The translations under genes were made by a program, and so were the position numbers. Shown here one piece after another: positions 1 to 13,067 of a stretch of 64,000 nucleotides of DNA. Source of the stretch: Thamnaconus septentrionalis (Eukaryota > Chordata > Actinopteri > Tetraodontiformes > Monacanthidae); contig CM020507.1 of NCBI GenBank assembly GCA_009823395.1, positions 13,072,001-13,136,000 on the forward strand, written 5' to 3'. The stretch's first letter is position 1; every line of letters starts with the position of its first letter. The notes beneath the pieces were generated by a model that did no database searches, was not told where the DNA came from, and was given only the letters and a program-made list of their open reading frames with translations.

Positions 1-1092
1 AGAATCTTTTGTTCGCTGCTCAAACCAATGCAGGCAACCTGGAGTTTCTGAAACTCTTTGTTCCTTTGTTTACATTCATTTTTCAACATTACTTTACGCC
101 TGGAAAGGACGGCACAATACAAAGAAGAAACGCTGATTTAAAACATCAACACACAGAATCAGCAGCCATTGAAATACGTACAATTTACCTGTATATGTAC
201 CAAATAAAGTGGACGATATATACAGACTAAGATGAAGAATAACAAGAATGGAGATGCTGTGCCTTCAAAGATGCTATTTTGCAGAAATCCATTGTAGCCA
301 GTGGTTGTTGTATTGTGTTATTAGTGTTCTTTTGACAATGGGGATGTGGTGAAAACCCCAGTAGATGAGCAGCAGTCAGACCAGCTTTCCTGGCACCAAC
401 AACCATGCTCACCATGTTCGGAATCACTTCTTTCCTCCCCATTCTGATGCTCAGCTTCAACAGTGAGTCGTCTTCACCCCATCTACATGCCTAAATGAGT
501 TGATTGGCTGATTGCTATCGCCAAGCAATTGAATCCAATATAGCAGCTGGTAAGTGAGTGTGTATGTAGACGTGGCCACCAGTTTCCCCGGTAACGTCCG
601 GGTTTGAATAATCCAATTTGGTGTCATTTAATTCACCACTTCATGAAGAAAATGAACTCTGCACATGCCATTGTAGCAGCACCAGGTTCCGGCTTCAGGA
701 TTTCCTCAAATGACATTGTTTTGCACCATTTAGACTCTGTAAATTCAAAGTAGCAAATTGGATATCGAAATGAAGGCTGGATCAGCCGAGAAAAAAAACA
801 CGGCTGTTTTCGTGAGATTGCTACTTACTGCGAACAAAGCCGTCTTCCTTTGTAGCTCTGACTGACTCGGCTTTTCTCCTCCTCTCTTTCCTGCGCGTAT
901 AAAAGAAAACAGAATGTTGCCTACCTACAGAGTTGCAGGCTTTGGCTTTTTGATTCACTACGAGCATTGATTCTTTTTACTTTTTCTTTTTTTTTTCCCC
1001 CTTGCCTCCTACCCATCTCTGTCTCTCCTCAATGACTCCAGTCCTCAGTCACTGGGCCGCAGAAACTCCGGGAAACTGGTAGAAAGCTGATA

Positions 1093-1094
<2 letters not shown>

Positions 1095-1165
<71 letters not shown>
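1095..1165. repeat. (GT)n microsatellite, about 35 units
   Basis: Uninterrupted GT dinucleotides followed by a degenerate cgtatgtgtg end. It produces spurious poly-Cys-Val and poly-His-Thr frames. Confidence 0.98.
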
Positions 1166-1168
<3 letters not shown>

Positions 1169-3781
1169 ATGTGTGAGCACAGTGCAGATTCAGCGGGAGT
1201 GAAGACTCAGTCACACCTGGGTGCAGGTACAGCCCTTGCTTGCAGTCTCTCCGTCCAGCTCAATAATATTTCCTGCTGCTGCTGCAGGAGAAACAGCGGC
1301 TCGCGGATCATCCGCATGTAAACACACCATCACACAATCTACGAAAGTGCATAACTCACCTAACGCAGTCGCGCTTTGACTTCTTGCAGGGTCAAACGAC
1401 CTCAGGATAAACGCGGCACAGCAGATAAATGACCGGAGCGGATAAATCCTGCGCGTTTTGCCATGCATGTCCCCCCCTACTGGAATAACATGCAAAGCAT
1501 GTCCAATAAACACCCCGGCCGCTTTTGCAAGATTGAAGCCCTGAGTGATTTATCACCAGCCGCTGGATGGGTCATGTACAGGAGGGCTTTAAATGAGTGT
1601 GGGTGCGTGGGCCCCGGGAAGGGTGATTGTGGCACCGATGTGCGAGTGCGTTTTGAGTGGGCGGTTGCAGCTTGGAATGAGATGTGAAAAGACTCGGGAG
1701 CAAAAAAAAAAACAAATGGCGGTCTGTGCGTTTTGCTTTCCACTCCCACACGCTCTCCTGGTGGTCCAGATTTATTTTCTCGTCCACGTTCAGTGACTGG
1801 AGACAGACAGCGGGTTGGTGAGTCAAGCTAGCAAGTCTCTCCCCCCCCCCTCCCCACCCTCCCGTTCAGCTCAACACAGAAATGTTATTTTTACATCTAC
1901 ATATTTATATAATACAAATAAATAATAAATAAATAAATGTTCAAAGTGTGTTTCATGAATCTCCGAGTACTTTTGTGTTCCAGCGCTCTTTGTAAACTGT
2001 TGCTCCTGTTACAGCAGCATAACAGTGGGCGGGGTTAATGCACTGTTGCCTTTAAGTCCGCAAGAAAAGAAAAAAAATCACATTAATGAGCCGGGCGCTC
2101 AGAAGCCCCCCTGCAGACTGTAACAGTGTGTGATGTAGAGGGGATGAGGGCACTAATTCTCCAAAGTGGCCTAATAAGTAGAGGATTAGGAAAGCCTTCT
2201 ATTAGCAGAGGCCTTGATGATGCTAAGCTAATGTGCTGTACATTAACTACACTTGAGCACTGCTGCTGTTAGCATGAACTACTTGGAAGGTGGGTGGGAG
2301 GGGTCTGAGTGAAATGTTCTGAGAAAATTTTTCCTTGTGTACAGAGTTGGAACGTGCATCAGCGCACAGGTTTTTCTCACACTCACACGAATGACAAAGA
2401 GACAGATCGAATATTAAGATGAGAGAAGACAGAGGCTGAAGCCTGGACTGCTCAGTTTTCAGACTTAAGCTTGAGCAATATGCTAATTATTAGCGAGGTA
2501 ATCACATCTTGTTCCACGACAACATGTCACGATTAACACACGTTAATCTTTCAGTGTTATAAAGTTGTGTACAGTTTTATACCAGCAGCTGAAGCGCTCT
2601 TCTCATTTCCTTTTTTTTTTTTAGCTGTACCTGAGCAACACTGGCAGATTTTTATTGCCCCACAGTCTAGTTTTGGCTCACCGCGTGTGTTTGCATCTCG
2701 TCCATAGTCATTATTTGCGGCGACTTTACGGCCCTGTAACTTTTGCTGTTGTTTTTGTCTTCGCTGTAACTTTGTAGCCCTTTTCAGTGACTCAGTGGCA
2801 GGTTTTAGTCAGCTAGAAAGTGATTCATTTTGCTTCCAAGCTGAGGATGAGGGACGCAGCAAGCGGCGTATTCAGGGGAGTCGAGAATAAATGAGCCACT
2901 GGGTTGGGGCAAGGGCACAAGTGCATGATGCATGTTGCAACGGGGTCGAGGGCGTTTGGAGGCGTAACAAAAATAAAATAAATGAAGACATGATTAATAA
3001 AATGATAGCTGGGGCGGGTGGAGGAGACGAGGGGGGGCGGCGGCCTGTGTTGCCACAAGGGTAAACAAATGGGGAGGCAAAGAGCCGGCGAGGGACGAGC
3101 AAGATAAAAATTTGGGCGTCGCGACGGTGGGACGGGATGGCGGACGACTTCAAATTGAGGACAGCTGGCGCGGCGCTCCTGTTGCTGTGGGGCATCGAAA
3201 GAAGTAGAAGAAGAAGCGAAAAGAGAGAAGTGAAAATTAAGGCGAAGCTGCAACTCTGGAAAATGACTCAGAACTGAAAGGTTTCAGCGCTCAGAGGGAG
3301 TCTGCGGCAGAGAATTGGGTCAGGAGGGCAGGAGGTGGAGGTGCTCATGACGGCGACGGGTGTCGAGGAAAGGATGAAAATGAGGCAGAGCGGAAAAAGT
3401 GGCATTGGGTGGACGAAGAGAGCTCGCTCAGACTGCCGAGGGTAAACAAGTGGCCAACTGTGGGAGTTGGACTCTAACAGCAAGGTTATACCGCATGGCT
3501 CCAAATACATTTTTTTTCATCTGATAGAGCACACCAGAAAGTGTGGTCTGCATGCGCTTTATAACATGTACGATGAGGTCAATGAAAGGCCTCTGAGTAA
3601 AGTGGACAGAAAACCAAACCAAACTGTGAGCCGTGTTGAATAAAGAGCGACAAGGACGTTTTTCTGTAGCTGCTGATGTTGGCTTGGAAATGTAACAAGG
3701 GGGCTTAAAGTGCGAAAAAGTGGGATTTTTTTGTTGTTGTTGTTGTTGGCTGACAGTGACACAGTACAAATCATGGTGTTA

Positions 3782-3860
3782 GATTGCATTACATCACATT
3801 ACATTACATTAGATCAAACTTTATTGATCCTTTCAGACAATGTCCTCGAGGAAATAAAAA
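3782..3860. repeat. Possible degraded retroelement end (CATTA run plus ACTTTATTGATCC motif)
   Basis: An ACATTACATTACATTA run is followed by aactttattgatcctttcag, a phrase that recurs in teleost interspersed repeats. Borders and family are not determined; this rests on recognition from memory only. Confidence 0.35.
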
Positions 3861-4712
3861 ACAAACTCTAGTAGCAACAAAAATACAAAGAATATAAAGT
3901 GCAGAACAGCAGAAGCAAAGGTTAAAGTATAAGTGTAAATATTGTTAAACCAGTTGAGCCAATGAGCAAATACAAAAAAGTAGAAAAAAAATACAAAGAA
4001 CATTGGAATTGAGTCACAAGTTTCTTTGACGTGAGTTTAAGACGCACATTATTATTTTTATTTTCCGCAGTATACAGCCGTTGACAGTAAGAAGAAGAAA
4101 AAAGTCACTTTTTCGTGCCCATGCTGTCCGTTGCTGCCCTGTTGCATCACGGCACGCATTGCATATATCTCAGAGTTCGGCTCTCTGCTTTTTGGTGTTC
4201 TCACACCCACATCCCTCATCCAAGCCCTCTGTCACCACCTCTTTCATTTGTGCTTCACTAAATTCCACCTGTCTCTGGTTGCATTAAACTTTCCCTTCTG
4301 CATATCTCCTCCTCTCTTTGTGTCCTAAATGTCCTTTTTTTATGTTAGTATTATTATTTTGTGATGTTTAGCTCAGTTTGAGGGCCTGATTTAGTTGCAA
4401 AAACAAAAAAAGTATAGAACTACATAGAAAGTAAGCTGCACAGTGCGGGCTTCCAGCAGGCCGACCAGCTATTACAGCCAGGTGCTGCTCCCAGTTAGCT
4501 GATGGCTCATTAGCTGAGCTCCTCCAGCCACACACAGTGCACAGAAGCTTAGGCCATCTCGGTTTAGTGGGGAGAACAAACACCAGCCAAATTGGTAACC
4601 AGACTGTAGGTGGCGCTTGTCAGAATTGACGATGCCAAAGTGTTTTGTTTGTCTTTCGATCAAATAGCTGATGCTGTGGCAATGTTTGTGTATTGCTGGT
4701 AAATGCTACCCT

Positions 4713-4715
<3 letters not shown>

Positions 4716-4747
<32 letters not shown>
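4716..4747. repeat. (GT)n microsatellite, 16 units
   Basis: Perfect GT repeat ending at gttcgtgc. Confidence 0.97.
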
Positions 4748-4748
<1 letters not shown>

Positions 4749-5720
4749 CGTGCATGGATTAATCATAGGCTAGGCATTAATGCCAACTTCTGCTCAATCT
4801 GACTGGCTGCATCGCGCGCTGAGCTAATCGCTTCCGTTCAAGTCGATCTTTGCCAATTTCACTGCACGCACCAAGGCGTGTCTCTTGAATGTCCCGCGAG
4901 GGCCACTTCACTCCGCGCCGCCAGGTCTATTTTCAAGCGCCGTCGATCCCATTTCGCATCAGCTCACGTAGATTGGAGAGTCCCACAAACATGCAAATCA
5001 AACGCGAACGTCATCCCGAACACAATGCAGTTCCTTTTCGTTATTGCAAACAGCCACAAAGTTTGATGACCCACTTAGTCATCAATGGGACTGATAATTG
5101 CTAGGTTTACACTCAGTTCTGATTAAACACAGAGCTTTGAGGAAGATCTGGGCCAATGGCAGAGTTCCATCAAGGTGGAAGCTAGCAGAGAGACGTGCTG
5201 TTCATTTGTGTTCCACAGTGTCCCAACCCAAGGTGGCAATAAAAACACTGCAAAGTGATGTTGATCAGCCAAACAACGTCTAATGAAACCGGCTCACCAC
5301 TTCATTCAAGGCTTCTGTTACATGATGAGCTCCTGCTGAGTTCTACTGTGATCTCAAGCCTGCAGCTGATCCAGGCTCTGCAGTGGCACGGCGCTCAGGG
5401 AATTGCCTCGACAGAATGCATGGAAATGGAGGGTTAGAGGAGGCGGTTGCATGCGTTCTGTCTGTACAGTGTTGGGGAGGATTTAGTCATCTATGTGCAG
5501 AAAAGGCTCGCCAAGACTTGACTTGTGGAGTGCGTGCGGTCACGCGTGCCGCCTCGGAGTGCGCTAACCACAAGCAATAACGCAAGTGATTAAAAAGCCC
5601 ATGGAGCCCGTTCATTTATTCACGTAATCCTTCTTTCATTTATGTATTGCCACTGCAACGACATCCTGCCTTTTTGAAAGTAACGCTTTCCGCTCTTGTT
5701 TTTCTCCTCCTCTCTCCAAG

Positions 5721-6008
5721 CCTGTGAGCTGATGAACCGCGGCATCCTCGCCCTGGTCAGCTCCATCGGCTGCATGTCGGCAGGGAGCCTCCAGACCCTG
5801 GCCGATGCAATGCACATCCCCCACCTCTTCATCCAGCGCTCGCCGGCAGGGACACCGCGATCCACCTGCCCGATGACCAGCCGCCTGCCAGGCGCCGACG
5901 ACTACACCCTGATGGTCCGCCCACCCGTCTATCTGAACGAGGTCATCATGCAAGTGGTGTCGGAGTACAGCTGGCAGAAGTTCATCCTGTTCTACGACTC
6001 GGATTTCG
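5721..6008 (+). CDS. grid2: GluD2 exon (probably exon 3), amino-terminal domain, human residues ~82-177
   Basis: This 288-bp exon starts inside a codon: its first two bases CC complete an alanine begun in the previous exon. It ends one base into the Asp codon completed at 16515 (phase 1 to phase 1). The translation begins (A)[17 protein letters not shown] and ends [12 protein letters not shown]. It carries three structural cysteines at 5723, 5771 and 5867, matching human C83, C99 and C131; in GluD2 C99-C131 form a disulfide and C83 pairs with a cysteine encoded in the exon at 49205. The acceptor is tctctccAAG, less common than CAG, behind a pyrimidine-rich tract; the donor is gtaagg. The loop after C131 (5870-5896) is nine residues and unrelated to the eight residues I recall in human; the rest is roughly 80% identical. 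Being a multiple of three, its loss would keep the frame. Confidence 0.96.
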
Positions 6009-7886
6009 GTAAGGATGCCTATCAGCCAAGTGGGGAATGGTATATCTTGAAAGTGCTCAGAGTATTATTTTTTTTTCCGCGCCTGATGAGACGATGATGT
6101 TGGAGACTGATTTTTGTTGAAAGTAAAAGAATCAGAGGTCCTGTCTCTCGAGCTAGATCTCATAAAGTCACAGATTCGGGTATCTGCCTGCAGTAACAGG
6201 CACGACACACGCATCCATATGTATTTTTACTCATCTTTATTCCAGTGACACATAAGTATGCTGTCTCATTTTGCCCCGCTCCTTCCTCCGACTGTCTCTT
6301 TGCCCTTTCTCTTTCCAGTCGATTAACTCCAACATTAGACCAGCAACATCCTGGGTCTCTTTTTGCATGAAGTGCCTATTTTACCCAGTCTCTGGGTTTC
6401 CTTCCACAGAAATGTTCCCAATGTTGTTTCCTATGGTGTGCCAAGACCTATTTCATAAGCTAGTTATCATCACCATGTGTTGAAACTCCGTTGATGTGTT
6501 TTCATAAAATGTTGAGGATATTTTCGTGAATCTGGCCAAGGAACACTTCAATCAATCCAGAATGATCTGTCATGCTATCGGCCATGTTTCACCACTTGTC
6601 ACGGACAGCAGGATGGCACAAGCTGAATGTTCGCTACGTTGGCAAACCTGTTTAATAAAACATTTTGTGCGTTAGCTTTGATTTGTAAAAGAAACGAAAA
6701 ACCACCTCGAGTGAGCATGCAGGCTTTATGACACTGCTCCCATTACATTTCTATTGCAAATTTCTGTTTAATGCATGTTTAAAGGGTTTATGGAAAGACA
6801 CTGTTTGAGATCCAAAGCTTGATTTAAAGTTATAATAAAAACATACTTGTCAGGTTGTTACAAGCCCAAATCACTTGGTTTGGTATTTAACATCCATTAG
6901 TGACAGGCTCCCATCATACTCAGAACCCACTTTTCTTTCAATCTTCAATAGGTCAAAATTGGCCTATAGTTGGCGTACTGTTTCTCAAAGGCTCCTCAAT
7001 TCTATTTCATTGATGTCCAATGTCTCCACCAACTGAAGAATTTGGTTACTCATTAAGAGGTGTGGGGACCTTGGAGAGCAATGCCATTGTTTTCTGTCTT
7101 TGGGTTACCCAGTTGCTGATTTAAACCCCATGACTGCAGTGGCCCTTCAGTCCACTTCCTTGCAGTCAATTAACACAATTAACGTTGTGTAGGCATCGAT
7201 CTCCAATACGATCTCCACGGCACAATTGTTTTGCAGTGTGTTCTGCCTGCTCAGTGTCAATTCTCAAAGGCACCAAGGAGTTTTATGTATACGTATTGGA
7301 TGTCGCAAGAGGCCATTGAGCTCTGAGTGCTTTGCATCGGACGGATATCGAATGGTGGCTAATGTGGCCCCTCTGGCATCACTGGTCACACCAGGCAACA
7401 CAGCTGTGTCGTGAACACTGGAGTTTGATCCTAGCTGTGCAGCGCACTTCCATCTGATCGGATTCATTGATAGCAACAGCCTTGTAGTGTATTTATCCAT
7501 GTCATCAGCCGTGAAAGAAATTGTCAAAATGCTTCAAATCGAATGAAGAACCATCATCACTGCATTAGTTCACCGTGTCACGTTTACTGCAGATAAGACA
7601 GCATTAACTTGATTATGATGAAACTTGGCATGCATACTTGGAGTTGGTCAATCCAATCCTTTTAAGTAGTGATATTCTGAATGTTAATCAACTGATATTG
7701 CCCATTTTTCTTTCCCTTCTGTGTCACGTGTCTCAGTCCTGTGAGAGGCTCCACTTCACAGCACTAAATCAGCAAGTCGCTTGCAAATCGGAAGCAAATC
7801 TTAGGAAAAATTGTCGGAAAAGAGGTTCCCCAGGGCAACGTCCAATCAACTTGCTTTGCTTGAAAACAGAATGTATGCCTGACTGT

Positions 7887-7887
<1 letters not shown>

Positions 7888-7929
<42 letters not shown>
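7888..7929. repeat. (CA)n microsatellite, 21 units
   Basis: Perfect ACAC run between actgtg and ttatcatacc. Confidence 0.97.
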
Positions 7930-7931
<2 letters not shown>

Positions 7932-9356
7932 ATCATACCCTAGATGCCTGTGTCTCCTCAGTGCTCTGTGACGGCTGATTTAGGACACAGCTCCTCTGGG
8001 TTTTGGAAATCCTTTTCTCCAGCCACAGAAGGACCTTTAAAGATATCCCCATTGTTCCCTAATGGCCTGAGCCACCGTTCGAGGAGAGAGGCAGGGAGAG
8101 CCGTGGCCTTTTTGCAGTGTTTCCAAAAGCCCTGCCTCTGCAGTCTGCACGAAGAGACTTCTTCAGAAAACACACAGTCAAGTGTGTCCTCCTAAATGAA
8201 GCGATAGTGCAATTGTCCCAGCTCCTATTACCAGCTCTACATAGTGCACTCCTGACACCAACATGTTTCCTATCTACAATCTAGCTCTGCTTCCCTACGT
8301 GTTGCTTTTCTTTTCTTATTCTAACAATCTTCTGATTTGTTTATTTGTGGACGTCTCGTCGTCGTCGTCGCTCCTCAAGCAGTCGAGATGCCAAAACCAG
8401 ATATTAATCAAAAATTTGAATGACAAGTGGCCTTTGGCATGTGAATCACCTTCCCCCATAACTCATTCAGAGCACTTCCCCCCACGGTGTAAGCACCAAA
8501 AGCACTCCTTTGTGGTTGTAACAGTGTTGACATTAAGATAATTAGTTTTGTGCTGCTTTTATCCGTTGTCAAGAGTGGCATGGGCTTTAGCAGCAAAAGG
8601 TTACAGCAAAACAAAAGGGCCATTTTGAAAGTGAGATGCTTTTTCATTTTGCCGATCTTTAATCGCACGAAAACAGTGAGAGCACTGATATTTCAGAAAT
8701 ATTGGCCCAAACTGCGATCATAACTCAAGAGTTTCGTCTCAGGGATAAATATCGCTCTGAAATAACATACACACACGTACACATGCCAATAGAATTCTGT
8801 GGGAAGTACCAGCTCATTTGTTGAGTTGAGATGTTTGCAACATCTGAAATCGATTTAATGCACTGCACTGTGATTCCGCTATCAGTCACATAAAGTTGAT
8901 TTTTATCCTATCGACTGTGGTGGTCAGTGAGGCAGCTCTCTGAAATGTCAGCTGAGCCTTTGTGTGTACTGTCCCGCAACTGTGAGCTGGCTTTGTTGTT
9001 GTTGTTGTTGTTGTTGTTTTTTCTTTATGTAGTCGCCTGTTATATCACAAGTTTATAAGTTGGAAATGTCACCCACACGGTTCATCTGTCTCCAAGCTAC
9101 TGTAACTTACATTTATACACAGCATTGTGTGCTTTCTTTCTGCCATCCATATAAGCTCTATAGACAACCTTTTTCTCTTGCTTTTCTTACCCTTTATTTG
9201 TCAGTGGTGGCACTTGTGAATTTTGTCTGCCGATGCCAAACAGTGTTGAACCAAGTGGTAGCATCTGGAGGTGGCGTTGGAACTGTGAGCAGGAAAAAAA
9301 GAATATGCAAAATGATTGGTGCAACAACCAAAAACAATAATATGCAAAATCACATT

Positions 9357-9528
9357 TTAAAGGTGCAATGTCTAGAACTGAGCACAATTTATTGGCAAAA
9401 GCTTAATATATTACTTATACATCTTTTTGCAAAGTGTATAAACAGCGGTTCATACTAATGTTGGCTGGCAAGAGCTAATACAGGCGGTTGACCCCTAGAC
9501 AACAGAATTTTACGCACTTTGCCTTTAA
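9357..9528. mobile_element. Candidate short TTAA-flanked MITE
   Basis: A 172-bp segment begins TTAAAGGTGCAATGTC and ends with the reverse complement of TTTTAAAGGCAAAGTGCG, so both ends begin TTAAAGG and then remain loosely alike. The shared TTAA would be the target duplication expected of piggyBac-type elements. The ends are short and diverged, so chance cannot be excluded. It resembles the clearer element at 39905. Confidence 0.45.
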
Positions 9529-12500
9529 AATGCTTCCCAAAACTATTAACATACATCAGCAATGATATTAATCTTGAATGTTCACATGAGAAACTCCATA
9601 TACTCACGTGGAGTTTGGTTCTTAATAATAGTATGAACGACAGCTTATGTTCGTCTAATCCTCATTCAGTGAAAAGATTTTTATTTCTAATTAACCCTGA
9701 TCTTTGTTATGATTATGTCAGGGTCTTTTTTTAAGCCTTCAGCATTACAGGACACACATTGAATCGTTGGGCAAGGAAAAGCCAAGAAAAGTGAGACATC
9801 GGCAGGTGTGAACTTGTTTATTGTGACAAGAAGTACAACACGCTGTGAGTGATGGATTCGTAGATAGATATCTTTTTTAACCGCGGCAAAGCGCTGAGAC
9901 ACAGAGGGATACGGATGCCAGGCAGGCAGGAAGTGAGAGAGGAGGTAAAAAATACATGAAAGAGACGGCAGGCGAGACGTGGGAAAGTTGATGATGAAGG
10001 GGGCGTTGGCAGGCAACGGAGGCATGCAGGTAGACTCGCGAGCCTTCACACCGACCGTCTACAAGCTTTAAACAGGGAGGTCATGTCTTACTTTGTCTCC
10101 TCCACAGTGAAATGGTTGCGAGAGAAGGAGAGATGAAAGCAGCCACAAGTTTGGAGGGAAAGAACTGAAAGGGTAAAGCGGTGAAGGGATTGGAGAAAAG
10201 ATCTGAGGGCATAGCAGATTTGGAAGCGTAAAAAAGCAGGCCGAGAGGGAGGGGCGGGGGTGTGAGCAGGGGGAGCGAAAAGATCCTGAAGAAAAAATGC
10301 CTTAAAAGAGTTGAAAAACCTTTTACAAAAGGGTGTGACCCCTGAGCTCGGTGAACGTTCTTGGAGGACACTGCAGGTGAAGAAGTCTTCGGCTGTCAGC
10401 GTTTAAGAGTGAGAAGCTGAAACACAGCCCGGACGGCTGAGGAGAAATGGAGGTTCAAATGTGCAGGTCTTCTTTGAAGACAATTTCACAGGCAAAACGT
10501 GGGAGGTGAGATTCTGTACTGCCATTTTAGCTGGAGCGTTTTGCTAGCAGAACTGAATTGAGGCTCAGGTCAAAAAGTAAGCGAATAAAAGAAGGAATGA
10601 AATCCACTATGCTCAGTTCATTTGTTGGTTTATCCATTTTCATTTGCCACGCTTTTATTGTACACATAATTTGGAAACAGTCTGACGCTCAAACTGCCTT
10701 GACTTTGGCGGTAAACCACACTTAGTCGCTGGGAAAATGGTCTCTCCCTATTTTCAGAACTATTTCCTGAACTTGAAAGATTCCAATTTGTTTTGATAGA
10801 TTTGAAACAAGATACTATGGGGTAGGGATACACTACAAATAGTTAGATATTGACAGTTAGTAGGAACTTTGACTGTCTGTGTAGGCTGTAAAGCCTCAGA
10901 GATAGTAAACCTGTCTGGCCAGTCTGGCAGAGGGCTGATAGTGGTTAATCGCTGCCTGCAGTTGTGGCAATCCCAAGGCCCCTCCCACTATGGAAAGGCC
11001 AAGGTCAGGAATCGGAGGAAACCGAGTGAAGACGAAGAAGTGTTTACACTGGAGGTGTGTGAATGTGAAGGGAGGTCAAGGGGGATCAGAAGCCCATAGA
11101 AGATTTGGAGAGAATGGGAAGACGATGCTTTCTGAAAGAGGTGCTGGGTGAGCTCACTGTGGGCAGAAGCAGAAGAAGAAATGTTGGAAAAAGTGTGACT
11201 GAAGGTGACGAGTTGCCCGTGAGAAAGTGATTTGCATTTAAAGCAGCAGTGTGCAGCCAGGTGTGTCTGGGCCTCGGGCATTTCCGCAAGCAGACTTCTC
11301 ACGTTCGGGTGGGCAACCCGAGGGTCGGACCATCTTCAATAGTATCTTCATTGTGACATTCAATAATTCTCTATGCTCATGAGAAACAGTTCCTTCCACC
11401 CGTTTGAGTCTCACTACACATTTTGACAGCCGCTGCCTTTGAGGCAGACCGTGCGTGGAGTGCCTGAAGCAGGGTAAAGATAGCCAGGGGTAAGGGATGA
11501 GGGCAAGGACAAGCAAAGTGACGCTCTTGTTGGCATGACAGCAGGAAGCATCGTGGGAAAGGTTTTATTTTATTGTATTTATTTAATTTTTTGCAATAAT
11601 TCATTTATTTAAAAAAACAAAAAGAAAAAAAAATCAAAACCAGTTTCAGTTGGGACTATCATGGTTTTAAAGTTCCCAGTGGTATCATCCATCACCCTCC
11701 CAGACTTCACCAGGATCACACCATTACACTAGGCTTTAGAAAAGGCTTTGTAGATCTTACAAAAAACACTAGGATGCAGGTGTTGTCACTGGCCTGGAGG
11801 AGACTTCAGTATCCCTTGTGACATCACAATAGAGCTTAATTACATCTTTGTTTGATTTTTCAGTGATGTGATGATCATGGAAGTTTACATGATCAGTGCA
11901 ACACAGTGCTCGAATTGTGTTTTGATTTTCTTTAGGTAATTTATAAAACATCCCAATATGATAGTTACAGTTTTCTTTTCTTTAAGTACTTAAGATAAGC
12001 AGGGAGCTCAACAGACAAAGCAAAAACCTTTTTTAATTTCTGAGAACTGACTGCAGACGCACATCATTCTTTGCTTCGTCTCCTTAAGTCCGCCTGGCAA
12101 CACGAGAGATACTTTATTGTGGCTAGACAGCTACAATGTCAAGGAAGCCTTAATTTATGTGACATGGTTGAACAATTCCCATCTCTGTGGCAGAGCAAGC
12201 CCTAATCCAGGATTCTCATAGCCATGGAAGCCCCATCAAGCTCTCTCTGTGAAGGATGAATAGATGGCCTGGGCTTTAATTTCTAAAGTCACTCTGACAA
12301 AAGCATCCTCTCGGAATTTGCCAGCCCAGGTATTAAATGGTTTCTGCAGAGAGAGAAGAGGGTGGCAAATACAGAACACAAGCAGGAAGGCGGAGAAGAG
12401 TCTTAACTAAATTAGGAAAAATAAAATTCACTGCGCGGGCATGTGCATACACACACACATACACACACACACACACTCACACACACATCTGCTGTAAGTG

Positions 12501-12910
12501 CACAGAACCTAGGAAAATGGCTGCGATGCTCCCTCACAATCCGAAAACATGCAGGCAACTGAGGGATCAGTAATCAGAAGAAATGTTGGGACTGTGCACA
12601 TCCTCTGAGGTGCACGAACACACTGCAAATACTCACAGAATGCCAATTCAGCGAAACACGCACTAACCACAAGATGTGCGAACGGGTTGTAGATATACTT
12701 TATATCTAAAAATGTGCTGGCAATACGCATAAAATACAGAAAGAGGCCAAGCAGCACAGTTGAGGACAGATCTGTTTCCAAAGGGCACAGAAAAAAACAA
12801 AACAAAAAGCAACTGGAGTCAGTCAGTGGCTCCTGAATAAATTTACTGAAAATTGTTACTAAGAATTCTTTTTTTTTTTGCAACACCGAATTTTATTTTA
12901 TTTAAGACTA

Positions 12911-13067
<157 letters not shown>

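Larger units (their letters stand above)
1..5720 (+). other. Intron upstream of the first visible grid2 exon (3' part)
   Basis: No coding exon is recognisable; I looked for a GluD2 exon 2-like sequence (codons for NPFQAVQEA) and did not see one. The stretch holds a (GT)n microsatellite at 1095, an A/T tetranucleotide stretch near 1917-1939, a C-run cluster near 1839-1863, a (GTT)n run near 3729-3748, a (GT)n at 4716, and a possible degraded retroelement end at about 3782-3860. The pyrimidine-rich acceptor tract runs into 5720. The open frames here are short, low in complexity or unsupported. Confidence 0.85.

Noticed and set aside
5696..6097. 133-codon frame starting with Met at 5696 as a stand-alone gene
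   Set aside because: The Met and first residues come from the intron's acceptor tract and the C-terminus from the next intron; only 5721-6008 is coding.
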